Source of the DNA: Pseudomonas sp. CHM02
GTDB taxonomy: Bacteria > Pseudomonadota > Gammaproteobacteria > Pseudomonadales > Pseudomonadaceae
Length of the DNA: 64,000 nucleotides
Direction: 5' to 3'
Assembly: GCF_000612585.1 (NCBI RefSeq)
Contig: NZ_JFCA01000032.1
Location: forward strand, 31,111-95,110
This document shows, one piece after another, positions 51,101-59,598 of this stretch. A model generated the notes under the pieces. It was given only the letters and a program-made list of their open reading frames with translations, was not told where the DNA came from and searched no databases. How positions within the stretch are numbered: position 1 is the stretch's first letter; the number at the start of each line of letters is the position of its first letter. Position numbers and translations under genes: made by a program.

Positions 51101-52584
51101 GAGGCAAGACTCAACAAGGCTTCCTGGGAAAGGGCGGTGTCGGTGCTGATGGTCACCAGCCGACCGCCCTTGAATACGGCGATGCGATCACTCAAATGCA
51201 GCAGCTCCGGCGCTTCCGACGACACCACGATGGCCGCGCCACCGGCCCGTACGAACTGGTCGAGCAGGTGGTAGATCTCCTGCTTGGCGCCCTCGTCGAT
51301 GCCTCGGGTCGGTTCGTCACACAGCAGGCACACCGGCTCGGTGGACAGGCATTTGGCGAGTACCACTTTCTGCTGGTTGCCACCGCTCATGGACGCCACC
51401 GGCAATTCCAGGGAAGTGGTCTTGATCTGCAGGCGCTTGACCATGTCCTGGGCCAGTTGGGTTTCCTTGCGCGCATTGATCAGCGACCAGCTCGACAGGC
51501 GTTTGTAGGCCGACAGGGCAATGTTGGAAAGAATGCTGCCGGTGAGCACCAGGCCGCTGTCCTTGCGGTCTTCGGTGACGAGGGACATGCCGGCATTGAT
51601 GGTCGCCTTGGGCAGCCCGATCGGCATGGGCCTGCCTTGCAGGGTGACGCTGCCGGAGTCCGCGACGGTGAGGCCGTAGATGCAGTTGAGGAATTCGCTG
51701 CGCCCCGACCCCATCAAGCCGTAGATGCCGAGGATTTCACCCTGGCGCAGTTGCAGGCTGATGTCGTGGAACTCACCGGCGCGGCTCAGGTTGTCGACCT
51801 GCAGGCAGGTGTCGGCGGCGCATTCGCGGCCGACCTTGTGGTCGATGCGGGTCAGTTCCTGGCCGACGATGCCGCGCACCAGGTGGTTGCGGTCGATATC
51901 GGCCATGCGCCCGCTTTCGACAAAGGCGCCGTCGCGAAAGATGCTGTAGTCATCGGCGATCTGCGCCAGTTCGCTCAGGCGGTGCGACACATACACGATG
52001 CCGGCGCCCCGGGCAGTCAGGCGGCGGATGGCTTTGAACAGGGTTTCTGCCTCGCGTTCGCCGATGGCCGAAGTGGGCTCATCCATGATCATCACCTGGC
52101 AGTCATGGCTGAAGGCCTTGGCGATTTCCACCAGTTGGATCTGCGCGACGCTCAGGCGGTGCATGGGGCTGGTGGCGTCGACCTCGAACTCCAGGCTGTC
52201 GAGCAACTCGCGGGTGCGGCGGTTCAGGGTCTTGTTGTCAACGATGCAACCGGCGCGGCGCGGTTCACGGCCCAGCCAGATGTTTTCGGCGACGGTCATG
52301 TAGGGGATGGGTTCCAGCTCTTGGGTGATCATCGCGATCCCCGCCGCCAGCGCTTCACTCGGGCGGTTGAACTGCACCGGTGCGCCGTTGAGCAGGATGC
52401 TCCCGGCGTCACGCTGGGTGATGCCCATCAGGATGCTCAGAAATGTCGATTTGCCTGCGCCATTGCCGCCGCACAGGGCATGGACGCTGCCGGCCCGCAG
52501 AGAGAGGCGCCCGTCACGCAGGGCAGGGACCCCGGCGTAAGCCTTGGCGACGTGTTCAGCCTGGAGCAGTAATGGCGTGGCCAT
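51097..52584 (-). CDS. Ribose-type ABC transporter ATPase with two nucleotide-binding domains
   Basis: 495 residues from ATG 52584 (GAGGA upstream). The first domain has Walker A GGNGAGKST and a helix LSVAQIQLVEIAKAF; the second has GLMGSGRSEF and the signature SGGNQQKVVLAK with a Walker B region LLCDEPTRGID. This is the RbsA/MglA type. It starts the minus-strand operon and diverges from the RpiB-like gene. Confidence 0.88.
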   Translation of the reverse strand: MATPLLLQAEHVAKAYAGVPALRDGRLSLRAGSVHALCGGNGAGKSTFLSILMGITQRDAGSILLNGAPVQFNRPSEALAAGIAMITQELEPIPYMTVAENIWLGREPRRAGCIVDNKTLNRRTRELLDSLEFEVDATSPMHRLSVAQIQLVEIAKAFSHDCQVMIMDEPTSAIGEREAETLFKAIRRLTARGAGIVYVSHRLSELAQIADDYSIFRDGAFVESGRMADIDRNHLVRGIVGQELTRIDHKVGRECAADTCLQVDNLSRAGEFHDISLQLRQGEILGIYGLMGSGRSEFLNCIYGLTVADSGSVTLQGRPMPIGLPKATINAGMSLVTEDRKDSGLVLTGSILSNIALSAYKRLSSWSLINARKETQLAQDMVKRLQIKTTSLELPVASMSGGNQQKVVLAKCLSTEPVCLLCDEPTRGIDEGAKQEIYHLLDQFVRAGGAAIVVSSEAPELLHLSDRIAVFKGGRLVTISTDTALSQEALLSLAS

Positions 52585-52638
52585 CGGCGTGTCCTCGTGC
52601 TGTGAATTCTTATTAGGTCGCACAGTCATGTTTCGCTG

Positions 52639-52834
52639 TGATCATATGTGTATCAAATGAAATTCTGATCAGTCAATCTCTTTCATGTAAAAGCGATGAT
52701 TCTCATCTTTTTCGTCGATAAGGCCTTTTTAGACGCCTTTGACTGGCAAGTCAGTTAAATCAGGCTTGACACGGAGGGGGCGATGACTGCGAAATGTCTG
52801 AGCGGAATTTCACCGAATGATCATTTGATCAGTC
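52639..52834. promoter_or_regulatory. Cluster of TGATCA motifs in the divergent promoter region
   Basis: TGATCA occurs at 52639, 52666, 52818 and 52826 within the 283-base gap between the ABC operon and the RpiB gene; the last two form TGATCATTTGATCAGTC, and CTGATCAGTC is repeated at 52665. Spread on both sides of the gap, these could be operator sites for the SorC-family regulator encoded at 53393. A TTGACA box lies near 52766. The regulator assignment is inference. Confidence 0.5.
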
Positions 52835-52867
52835 GTAAGTACGATCACGGCAGCGGAGCCAGACGCC

Positions 52868-53329
52868 ATGAACACACCTTTCCCGGTGGCTATCGGATGC
52901 GATGAAGCGGGTTTTGAGCTCAAAGAGCTGTTGAAGCGCCATATCGAGGCGCTGGGCTATCCGGTGACCGACTTCGGCACCCATTCCACCGCGCCCGTGC
53001 TTTACCCGGACATCGCCCTGGCCGTGGCCACTGCGATCAATGCCGGGCAGCAGCGGCTGGGCGTGCTGGTGTGCGGCACCGGGATCGGCATGGCCATTTC
53101 CGCCAACAAGGTGCTGGGCATTCGTGCGGCCCAGGCCCATGACACCTATTCGGCGGAGCGGGCGCGCAAGAGCAACGATGCGCAGATCCTGTCCATCGGT
53201 GCGCGGGTAATCGGTGCGGAGCTGGCCAAGAGCATCGTCAAATCGTTCCTGGAGTCGGAGTTCGAAGCGGCGCGTTCCGGGGCCAAGGTCGAGCGCATCA
53301 ATGCGATCGAGCGCGATGGGCATCAGTAG
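52868..53329 (+). CDS. RpiB/LacAB-family sugar-phosphate isomerase, DerI-like
   Basis: 153 residues with VAIGCDEAGFELK, the phosphate-binding YPDIALAVA and catalytic Cys loop LVCGTGIGMAISANKV. The family includes ribose-5-phosphate isomerase B and the D-erythrulose-4-phosphate isomerase of tetritol pathways. Position in a polyol/ketose-kinase cluster favours an isomerase forming erythrose 4-phosphate, though RpiB function cannot be excluded. Confidence 0.8.
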   Translation: MNTPFPVAIGCDEAGFELKELLKRHIEALGYPVTDFGTHSTAPVLYPDIALAVATAINAGQQRLGVLVCGTGIGMAISANKVLGIRAAQAHDTYSAERARKSNDAQILSIGARVIGAELAKSIVKSFLESEFEAARSGAKVERINAIERDGHQ

Positions 53330-53392
53330 TGGACTAAACGGGGCAAGAGTCGGGAGAATGCGCCTTTGACGCCGAAACGGAAGCCCGTCCCC

Positions 53393-54373
53393 ATGAGTGA
53401 CAGTACCCAGCGCATAGCCAGCGATATCGATCAGATGACCGAAGTGGCGATGCTCTATTACCTCGAGAACGTCACTCAGGAAGCCATTGCCAAGCGCTTC
53501 GACCTGTCGCGCGCAAAGGTCAGCCGCCTGCTCAAGCGTGCACGCGATGAGGGCATTGTCGAGGTGCGCGTGTTGCAGCATCCGGCCATGAACAACGAGC
53601 TGGAGCAGGCCCTGGTCAAGCGCTTCAAGCTGGATCGCGCGTTGATCGCGGTCGATCACAGTGAGCCCGACACCCAGCGCTCGGCCGTCGCCAGCCTGGT
53701 GGCCAACTACCTGAACAAGACACTCAGCGACGGCATGATTGTCGCCGTGGGCATGGGCCGCAATGTCGGTGCGGTGGCCGATAACGTGTTCCTGCCGGTG
53801 ACGCGCAACTGCACGTTTGTCTGTGCGATCGGCGGTTCGCTCAAGGCGGGCGAATACATGAACCCCGACCATATCTGCCGGCGCCTGGCCCTGCGCTTTG
53901 GCGGAGAAAGCGAAAGCCTGTACGCCCCGGCCCTGGTGGCCAACCCGGAACTGCGCGGGGTGTTGATCAATAACGACACGGTGCGCTCGACCCTTGACCG
54001 GGCGCGGCGTGCCGATATCGCCTTGATCGGTATTGGCGACATGAGCGAGAACAGCAACATGGTGCGCATGGGCTGGTTCTCGCCCCAGGAAATTGCCCAG
54101 GCGCGGTTGTCCGGCACCGTGGGCGACATGATGGGCTATGACTTTATCGACATCCATGGCCAGCCGGCAGTCAACGCGATCCAGGGGCGGGTGATCGGGT
54201 TGACGGTGCAGGAGCTGTTTCGGATTCCTGACGTGGTGGCGATTGCCAGCGAGAACACCAAGGCGGCGGCGACGCTGGGGGCGTTGCGGTCGGGGGTGAT
54301 TAACACCCTCGCAACCACGGTGACTAATGCCCACACGATTTTGGCGCTGGATGATGCGACGCGAAAATCCTGA
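53393..54373 (+). CDS. SorC/DeoR-type sugar-binding transcriptional regulator
   Basis: About 326 residues from ATG 53393, with helix-turn-helix ENVTQEAIAKRFDLSRAKVSRLL and a sugar-phosphate-binding C-terminal domain (VGMGRNVGAVADNV; IGGSLKAGEY; IGIGDMSENS). A TTG at 53366 with GGGAG nine bases upstream would add nine residues and is also possible. It follows the isomerase gene by about 65 bases and is the likely regulator of the divergent transporter/enzyme operon. Confidence 0.85.
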   Translation: MSDSTQRIASDIDQMTEVAMLYYLENVTQEAIAKRFDLSRAKVSRLLKRARDEGIVEVRVLQHPAMNNELEQALVKRFKLDRALIAVDHSEPDTQRSAVASLVANYLNKTLSDGMIVAVGMGRNVGAVADNVFLPVTRNCTFVCAIGGSLKAGEYMNPDHICRRLALRFGGESESLYAPALVANPELRGVLINNDTVRSTLDRARRADIALIGIGDMSENSNMVRMGWFSPQEIAQARLSGTVGDMMGYDFIDIHGQPAVNAIQGRVIGLTVQELFRIPDVVAIASENTKAAATLGALRSGVINTLATTVTNAHTILALDDATRKS

Positions 54374-54390
54374 TGATGTAGTGATCCATT

Positions 54391-54457
54391 TGCAGGAGCC
54401 CGGCTCGCCGGCGATGGCGATCCTGGGGCTGCCATCGCCGGCAAGTCGGGCTTGCTG
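54391..54457. repeat. REP doublet, degenerate
   Basis: AGCCCGGCTCGCCGGCGATGG and its inverted partner GCCATCGCCGGCAAGTCGGG flank a short spacer behind the SorC gene. Several positions differ from the common REP unit, so it appears older. Confidence 0.75.
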
Positions 54458-54706
54458 TGACAGGTTTTGTAATAGTTTTGCGCTGTAGGAAGTTTTGGCT
54501 TCGGCTGTAGGATTCAAGTCCTTTTGTTGATTCAGGACTTGCATGAACACCCTCTCGGAGCCTCCCAGTCGTCTTTCCCCAAGACATTTGCTGCCGCTGT
54601 TCCCTCTGAAACATCCCGTATTCCGACTGCTAACCTTGTCCCGGTCCACTGACCGCGCCTTGCCGTGTCTGGCATTCTGAAATCTATAAATAAGAGACTC
54701 TATTAA
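54458..54706. other. Intergenic gap without a gene
   Basis: The 249 bases from the REP element to the TerC start contain no ORF with coding character. Two features are visible: direct copies of GCTGTAGGA near 54482 and 54504, and a 7-base stem CAAGTCC / GGACTTG at 54515-54541 without a T tract. TerC genes in some bacteria have a manganese riboswitch, but I see no conserved yybP-ykoY pattern here. Promoter sequence is not obvious. Confidence 0.5.
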
Positions 54707-56269
54707 ATGGAATGGTTAGCGGATCCAACGGCCTGGCTCGGCCTGTTGACCTTGATTGTGCTGGAGTTGGTGCTCGGCATCGACAACCTGGTGTTTATCG
54801 CGATCCTGGCGGACAAGCTGCCACCGGAGCAGCGTGACCGCGCGCGCCTGATCGGCTTGTCCCTGGCGTTGCTCATGCGCTTGGGCCTGTTGGCGAGTAT
54901 TTCCTGGTTGGTGACCCTCACCCAGCCGCTGTTCGAAGTGTTCGACAAGAGCTTTTCCGGCCGTGACCTGATCATGCTGTTCGGTGGCGTGTTCCTGCTG
55001 TTCAAGGCCACCATGGAGTTGCACGAACGCCTGGAAGGCCATGTGGCCCAGCGTTCCGGTAATGCGGCCTACGCGATGTTCTGGCCGATCGTGGCGCAGA
55101 TCGTGGTGCTCGACGCGGTGTTCTCCCTCGACGCGGTGATCGCTGCCGTGGGTATGGTGGATGAACTGGCGGTGATGATGATTGCGGTGATCGTGTCCAT
55201 CGGCCTGATGATCGTGGCGAGCAAGCCGTTGACCCGTTTCGTCAACGCGCATCCCACTGTGATCATGCTGTGCCTGGGCTTCCTGATGATGATCGGTTTC
55301 GCCCTGACCGCCGAAGGCCTGGGCTTCCATATTCCGAAGGGTTACCTGTACGCGGCCATTGGTTTCTCGATCCTGATCGAAGTGTTCAACCAGATTGCCC
55401 GGGCGCGCCGCAAGAAATCGGCGCAAGGCGTGTTGCCGGTGCGTGAGCGCACCGCTCATGCGGTGATGCGCTTGCTGGGTGGTCGCAGCCTGGCGGTAGA
55501 AGAGGTGGGTGAAGAGGTCGCCGATTTGCTCGGTAAGCCGGATGCGGCGCAAGGACCGCTGTTCGACCGACGTGAACGCGTGATGATCAGCGGTGTGCTG
55601 CAACTGGCCGAGCGGCCGATCCGCACGCTGATGACGCCGAGGGCCAAGGTCGACTGCATCGACCTGGCGGACGACCCCGACAGTATCCGTCTGAAACTGA
55701 TGCATTCGTCCTACTCACGGCTGCCGTTGATCCGCAACGGTGCTGTCGATGAGCCGCTGGGTTTTGTGCACAAGAAGGAGTTGCTCAAGGAATACCTGGC
55801 CGGCAACGAGCCGAACCTGGAGCACCTGGCACGTCGGGCGATCAACCTGCTGGAGAGCTTTTCGATCCTCAATGCCCTGGAACAGATGCGCCAGGAGTCG
55901 ACCCACATTGCGTTCGTGATCAACGAATTCGGTGACTTCATGGGTGTGTTGAGCATGACCGACATTCTTGAGTCCATTGCCGGCGAACTGCCGGACGCCA
56001 GTGAAATCGCGGGCCCGGATATCGTCGAAGAGGGCGCTGGCTTTCGCGCCAATGGCGCGCTGAACCTCAATCAGGTGCGTCAGCGCACCGGCTTCAAGGC
56101 GACTGCGACCGAGGACTACCAGACGTTGGCCGGCCTGGTCATAAGCCTGCTGGATCGCCTGCCGGTGGTGGGCGATAGCCTGGAACATGAGGGTTGGCAA
56201 CTGACGGTGGCAGCCGTTGAGGAACGTCGGGTGACGCAGGTGTGCCTGGCGCCTATACCCCAGGCGTAA
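54707..56269 (+). CDS. TerC-family membrane protein with CBS and CorC/HlyC domains
   Basis: 520 residues. The TerC part (residues about 1-230) has LELVLGIDNLVFIAIL and FSLDAVIAAVGM with acidic residues inside helices. CBS repeats follow (RTLMTPRAKVDCIDLA; VINEFGDFMGVLSMTDIL), then a CorC_HlyC transporter-associated domain (about 435-515). This is the YegH/YoaE type, thought to act in metal ion transport or homeostasis. It overlaps the convergent thioredoxin-like gene by 17 bases. Confidence 0.9.
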   Translation: MEWLADPTAWLGLLTLIVLELVLGIDNLVFIAILADKLPPEQRDRARLIGLSLALLMRLGLLASISWLVTLTQPLFEVFDKSFSGRDLIMLFGGVFLLFKATMELHERLEGHVAQRSGNAAYAMFWPIVAQIVVLDAVFSLDAVIAAVGMVDELAVMMIAVIVSIGLMIVASKPLTRFVNAHPTVIMLCLGFLMMIGFALTAEGLGFHIPKGYLYAAIGFSILIEVFNQIARARRKKSAQGVLPVRERTAHAVMRLLGGRSLAVEEVGEEVADLLGKPDAAQGPLFDRRERVMISGVLQLAERPIRTLMTPRAKVDCIDLADDPDSIRLKLMHSSYSRLPLIRNGAVDEPLGFVHKKELLKEYLAGNEPNLEHLARRAINLLESFSILNALEQMRQESTHIAFVINEFGDFMGVLSMTDILESIAGELPDASEIAGPDIVEEGAGFRANGALNLNQVRQRTGFKATATEDYQTLAGLVISLLDRLPVVGDSLEHEGWQLTVAAVEERRVTQVCLAPIPQA

Positions 56270-56594
56270 CCGCAGGTCGTCGGGTGTACTGCTCGAAGGC
56301 TTGTCCCAGCGCTTGCTCGCCAAGGCCGGGAAGGGCTTCGAGCAACGCACGATTGTGGTAGATCAGCAGCATCGGGATACGGTCGACACTTGGATGCCGG
56401 GGGGTGTCGACACAATCAAGGATCAAGATTTTGACTTGGTCCTTGTAGCGCTCGCTGATTCGCATGAATCGCGGCATGGCATCATTGCACGCGGTGCAGT
56501 CATGTGACATGAACACCACAAAGACGGGCTGTGCCGTATCCAGCTCGTGCTCAAACGCAGCCTTGTCTGCAATCACGGCATTGACGTAGTTCAT
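56253..56594 (-). CDS. Thioredoxin-like protein with CxxC motif
   Basis: 113 residues beginning MNYVNAVI, chosen because GAGGG lies eight bases upstream; an ATG two codons earlier is too close to that site. The thioredoxin fold shows FVVFMSHDCTACNDAMPRF (C-T-A-C active site) and the cis-Pro region DRIPMLLIYHN. It lacks a signal peptide, so it is likely cytosolic and acts in disulfide reduction. Confidence 0.8.
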   Translation of the reverse strand: MNYVNAVIADKAAFEHELDTAQPVFVVFMSHDCTACNDAMPRFMRISERYKDQVKILILDCVDTPRHPSVDRIPMLLIYHNRALLEALPGLGEQALGQAFEQYTRRPAVTPGV

Positions 56595-56660
56595 CGACAT
56601 TTCCCTCTAGAACCCTGGCTCACGCTAAGGCGGGAAATCGTCCCGGTCTACTGTCAACCT

Positions 56661-56909
56661 TCACAGGTTGTCGTCACGCTCCACCCGTTCCCGCGCCTTG
56701 CGTGCCTGGCTCGCGCATTTCTTGTATTCCAGATTATCCCTGGAGGCTTTCGCCTGTCGGTAGCCATGATGATTCTGGCCGGTGTAGTGGGTGCTCAAGG
56801 CCTCATTGAGCTTGCGCAGTTCTTCCTTGCACTCACGCCGATCATTACTGGCCGAAGCATTGCCGGCCACCAGAAGGGAAAACACTAACAGGGTAACGCT
56901 GAACTTCAT
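56661..56909 (-). CDS. Small secreted basic protein, function unknown
   Basis: 82 residues from ATG 56909, with GAGGGA upstream. A signal peptide (FSVTLLVFSLLVAGNASA) precedes a charged helical mature part with two cysteines (RECKEEL, KKCASQ). No family recognised. Confidence 0.6.
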   Translation of the reverse strand: MKFSVTLLVFSLLVAGNASASNDRRECKEELRKLNEALSTHYTGQNHHGYRQAKASRDNLEYKKCASQARKARERVERDDNL

Positions 56910-56933
56910 CAAATTACTTCCCTCATGGCACCG

Positions 56934-57040
56934 CCCCCTGTAGGAGCCGGCTTGCCGGCGAAAAATCCCCGGGCGCCGCGTCTCTCCTGCTGCCCCGCGT
57001 CATCCTTGGCGACCTTCGCCGGCAAGCCGGCTCTTACAGG
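56934..57040. repeat. REP doublet
   Basis: Inverted units GTAGGAGCCGGCTTGCCGGC and GCCGGCAAGCCGGCTCTTAC lie at about 56938-56959 and 57017-57037. It stands directly upstream of the sigma-54-type regulatory region of the amino-acid/amino-sugar cluster. Confidence 0.9.
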
Positions 57041-57099
57041 TAACGCGTAAAATTTAGATTGAGGCTAGCCCGGCATCGCGTTTTTTCCACGTGCCTCTC

Positions 57100-57114
57100 G
57101 CACTGCAACAGTGC
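57100..57114. promoter_or_regulatory. NtrC-type enhancer-binding site candidate
   Basis: GCAC-N7-GTGC (GCACTGCAACAGTGC), the half-site spacing of NtrC sites (for example GCACC-N5-GGTGC). It is embedded in a perfect 7-base inverted repeat with a 3-base centre. It lies about 190 bases upstream of the sigma-54 promoter. Alternatively it is just a small hairpin. Confidence 0.45.
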
Positions 57115-57280
57115 GCAGTAACACCGTTGCAGGGCGTGCAATGGGGGCCTGTCACCGCCCTGTGGGGCCTTGGGTAGCAAATCGATTTCAGGTAATGGCG
57201 CAACGCCTCATCTATCACTCATATCTATCCAGCTGATTTCAAACGATTTTATTCACTGCATGTTTTTCTGTTACCGCGTG

Positions 57281-57296
57281 TGGCACACTTTCTGCT
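57281..57296 (+). promoter_or_regulatory. Sigma-54 promoter candidate
   Basis: TGGCACACTTTCTGCT matches TGGCACG-N4-TTGCA with GG and GC separated by exactly 10 bases. The predicted start near 57307 is about 55 bases before the binding-protein ATG. No competing sigma-70 promoter is evident nearby. Confidence 0.65.
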
Positions 57297-57321
57297 GTCT
57301 ATTCCGTTGTTACATACTAAG

Positions 57322-57337
57322 TTCCGGTATAGCGGAA
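57322..57337. promoter_or_regulatory. Candidate operator TTCCG-N-TATA-N-CGGAA
   Basis: TTCCG and CGGAA are inverted copies around G-TATA-G, with a symmetric centre. It lies between the predicted sigma-54 start and the ATG, a position where a repressor could block transcription. The IclR-family gene at 60978 is the obvious candidate, but no binding consensus is known here. Confidence 0.4.
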
Positions 57338-57361
57338 TACACAACTCTTGGAGTGCTTGTC

Positions 57362-58210
57362 ATGCATCACCGACCTTCCGTGTTCAAAGCGTGTGTTTTT
57401 CTCTTCGCCGCATCGGCTTCCCTCGCCAGCGTAGTGCAAGCGGCGGACAGCAAGCTCGATGATGTGCTCAAGCGTGGGCACCTGATCGTGGGTACAGGCA
57501 GTACCAATGCGCCGTGGCACTTCCAGGGAGCGGATGGCAAGTTGCAGGGGTTTGATATCGACATCGGCCGCATGGTGGCCAAGGGGTTGTTCAACGACCC
57601 GAGCAAGGTCGAGTTCGTGGTGCAGTCGTCTGACGCACGGATTCCCAACCTGCTGACCGACAAGGTCGACATGAGTTGCCAGTTCATCACCGTCACCGCC
57701 AGCCGTGCGCAGCAGGTGGCCTTCACCCTGCCGTACTACCGCGAAGGCGTGGGCCTGCTGCTGCCGAACAACAGTAAGTACAAGGAAATCGAAGACCTGC
57801 AGGCCGCCGGCGACGGTGTCACCGTGGCCGTGCTGCAGAACGTCTACGCCGAAGAGCTGGTGCACCAGGCATTGCCCAAGGCCAAGGTCGACCAGTACGA
57901 CAGCGTCGACCTGATGTACCAGGCCGTGAACTCCGGTCGCGCCGATGCCGCCGCCACCGACCAGTCCTCGGTCAAGTACTTGATGGTGCAGAACCCAGGC
58001 CGCTACCGCAGCCCGGCGTACGCCTGGAGCCCGCAAACCTACGCGTGCGCCGTCAAGCGTGGCGACCAGGACTGGCTGAACTTCGTCAACACCGCGCTGC
58101 ATGAAGCCATGACCGGCGTGGAGTTCCCGACCTACAAGGCCTCGTTCAAGCAATGGTTCGGTGTGGACCTGCCGGAACCTGCGATCGGCTTCCCGGTTGA
58201 GTTCAAGTAA
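57362..58210 (+). CDS. Polar amino acid ABC transporter substrate-binding protein
   Basis: 282 residues from ATG 57362, chosen because it begins directly with a signal peptide (VFKACVFLFAASASLASVVQAA). The mature protein is a family 3 solute-binding protein: LKRGHLIVGTG, FDIDIGRMVAKGLF, CQFITVTASRAQQVAFTLPYYREGVGLL, and a C-terminal YACAVKRGDQDWLNFVN. Substrate is not known; the following enzymes suggest an amino-sugar acid or a D-amino acid. Confidence 0.88.
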   Translation: MHHRPSVFKACVFLFAASASLASVVQAADSKLDDVLKRGHLIVGTGSTNAPWHFQGADGKLQGFDIDIGRMVAKGLFNDPSKVEFVVQSSDARIPNLLTDKVDMSCQFITVTASRAQQVAFTLPYYREGVGLLLPNNSKYKEIEDLQAAGDGVTVAVLQNVYAEELVHQALPKAKVDQYDSVDLMYQAVNSGRADAAATDQSSVKYLMVQNPGRYRSPAYAWSPQTYACAVKRGDQDWLNFVNTALHEAMTGVEFPTYKASFKQWFGVDLPEPAIGFPVEFK

Positions 58211-58261
58211 ATCGAAAACCTGGGGCGTCGCTGACGGCGCCCCGATCAGGTACTGCTGACC

Positions 58262-58924
58262 ATGAACTATCAGTTGAACTTTGCCGCCGTGTGGCGCGAC
58301 TTCCCCAGCTTGCTGGCGGGGCTCGGTCTGGGCCTTGAGCTGGCGCTGCTGTCGATCGCGATTGGCTGCGTGATCGGCTTGATGATGGCATTTGCCATGC
58401 TGTCCAAACACAAGGCATTGCGCGTGCTCGCCTCGGTGTATGTGACGGTGATCCGCAATACGCCGATCCTCGTGCTGATCCTGTTGATCTACTTCGCCTT
58501 GCCCAGCCTGGGCATCCGTCTGGACAAGATCCCGTCGTTCATCATCACCCTGTCGTTGTACGCCGGTGCCTACCTGACCGAAGTATTCCGCGCCGGGCTG
58601 CTGAACATTCCCAAGGGCTTGCGCGAAGCCGGGTTGGCCATCGGTTTGGGCGAGTGGCGTATCCGTGCCTACATCACCGTGCCGGTGATGCTGCGCAACG
58701 TGCTGCCCGCGCTGTCGAACAACTTCATTTCGCTGTTCAAGGACACCTCGCTCGCCGCCGCCATCGCGGTGCCGGAGCTGACCTATTACGCCCGCAAGAT
58801 CAACGTCGAAAGCTACCGGGTGATTGAAACCTGGCTGGTCACGACCGCGCTCTACGTGGCTGCCTGTTACCTCATTGCCATGCTGCTCCGTTACCTGGAG
58901 CAGCGTCTGGCGATCCGTCGTTAA
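58262..58924 (+). CDS. Amino acid ABC transporter permease
   Basis: 220 residues with about five membrane helices and the His/Glu/Gln-type permease motif EAGLAIGLGEWRIRAYITVPVMLRN. The preceding arrangement VTVIRNTPILVLILLIYFALP is typical of GlnP/HisM. It is one of two permeases; the operon follows the binding protein by 51 bases. Confidence 0.9.
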   Translation: MNYQLNFAAVWRDFPSLLAGLGLGLELALLSIAIGCVIGLMMAFAMLSKHKALRVLASVYVTVIRNTPILVLILLIYFALPSLGIRLDKIPSFIITLSLYAGAYLTEVFRAGLLNIPKGLREAGLAIGLGEWRIRAYITVPVMLRNVLPALSNNFISLFKDTSLAAAIAVPELTYYARKINVESYRVIETWLVTTALYVAACYLIAMLLRYLEQRLAIRR

Positions 58925-58935
58925 GGAAGGTTTCC

Positions 58936-59598
58936 ATGTACGAATCCCCCAGCTGGTTGCATGAGTTGTGGATCGCCCGGGACACCCTCTGGGCGGGCTT
59001 CCAGGCCAGTGTGTATGTCTCGGCGCTGGCGATTATCTTTGGCACGCTGATCGGTATCGTCGCCGGGTTGATCCTCACCTACGGCAAGTTCTGGATGCGT
59101 GCGCCGTTCCGGCTGTACGTCGATCTGATTCGCGGTACGCCGGTGTTTGTGCTGGTATTGGCGTGTTTCTACATGCTCCCGGCACTCGGTTGGCAGATCA
59201 CCGCGTTCCAGGCCGGTGCGGTCGGGCTCACGCTGTTCTGCGGCTCCCACGTCTCGGAAATCGTGCGCGGCGCGCTGCAAGCCATTCCCCGTGGGCAACT
59301 GGAAGCGGGCAAGGCGATCGGCCTGACGTTCTACCAATCCCTGGGCTACGTGCTGTTGCCCCAGGCGCTGCGGCAGATCCTGCCGACCTGGGTCAATTCC
59401 TCCACGGAAATCGTCAAGGCCTCGACCTTGCTGTCGGTGATCGGCGTGGCCGAGTTGCTGCTCAGTACCCAACAAGTCATCGCGCGCACCTTCATGACCC
59501 TGGAGTTCTACCTGTTCGCCGGGTTTTTGTTCTTTGTCATCAACTACGCCATCGAGTTATTCGGGCGCTACATTGAAAAGCGGGTGGCCTTGCCATGA
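58936..59598 (+). CDS. Amino acid ABC transporter permease
   Basis: 220 residues, paralogous to the preceding gene: YVDLIRGTPVFVLVLACFYMLP and EAGKAIGLTFYQSLGYVLLPQALRQ carry the conserved cytosolic loop that contacts the ATPase. GGAAGG precedes the ATG. It overlaps the ATPase gene by four bases. Confidence 0.9.
   Translation: MYESPSWLHELWIARDTLWAGFQASVYVSALAIIFGTLIGIVAGLILTYGKFWMRAPFRLYVDLIRGTPVFVLVLACFYMLPALGWQITAFQAGAVGLTLFCGSHVSEIVRGALQAIPRGQLEAGKAIGLTFYQSLGYVLLPQALRQILPTWVNSSTEIVKASTLLSVIGVAELLLSTQQVIARTFMTLEFYLFAGFLFFVINYAIELFGRYIEKRVALP

Larger units (their letters stand above)
57041..57361. other. Gene-free regulatory gap before the ABC importer
   Basis: No gene is supported in these 321 bases. 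Three elements are visible: an NtrC-like site at 57100-57114, a sigma-54 promoter at 57281-57296 and a near-palindrome at 57322-57337. Spacing between the first two is about 190 bases, as for enhancer-driven promoters. The in-frame extension of the binding-protein ORF into this gap has no signal peptide or family homology. Confidence 0.55.

Noticed and set aside
54458..54706. Manganese riboswitch before the TerC-family gene
   Set aside because: I could not find the conserved yybP-ykoY loop sequences; only a short stem is visible.
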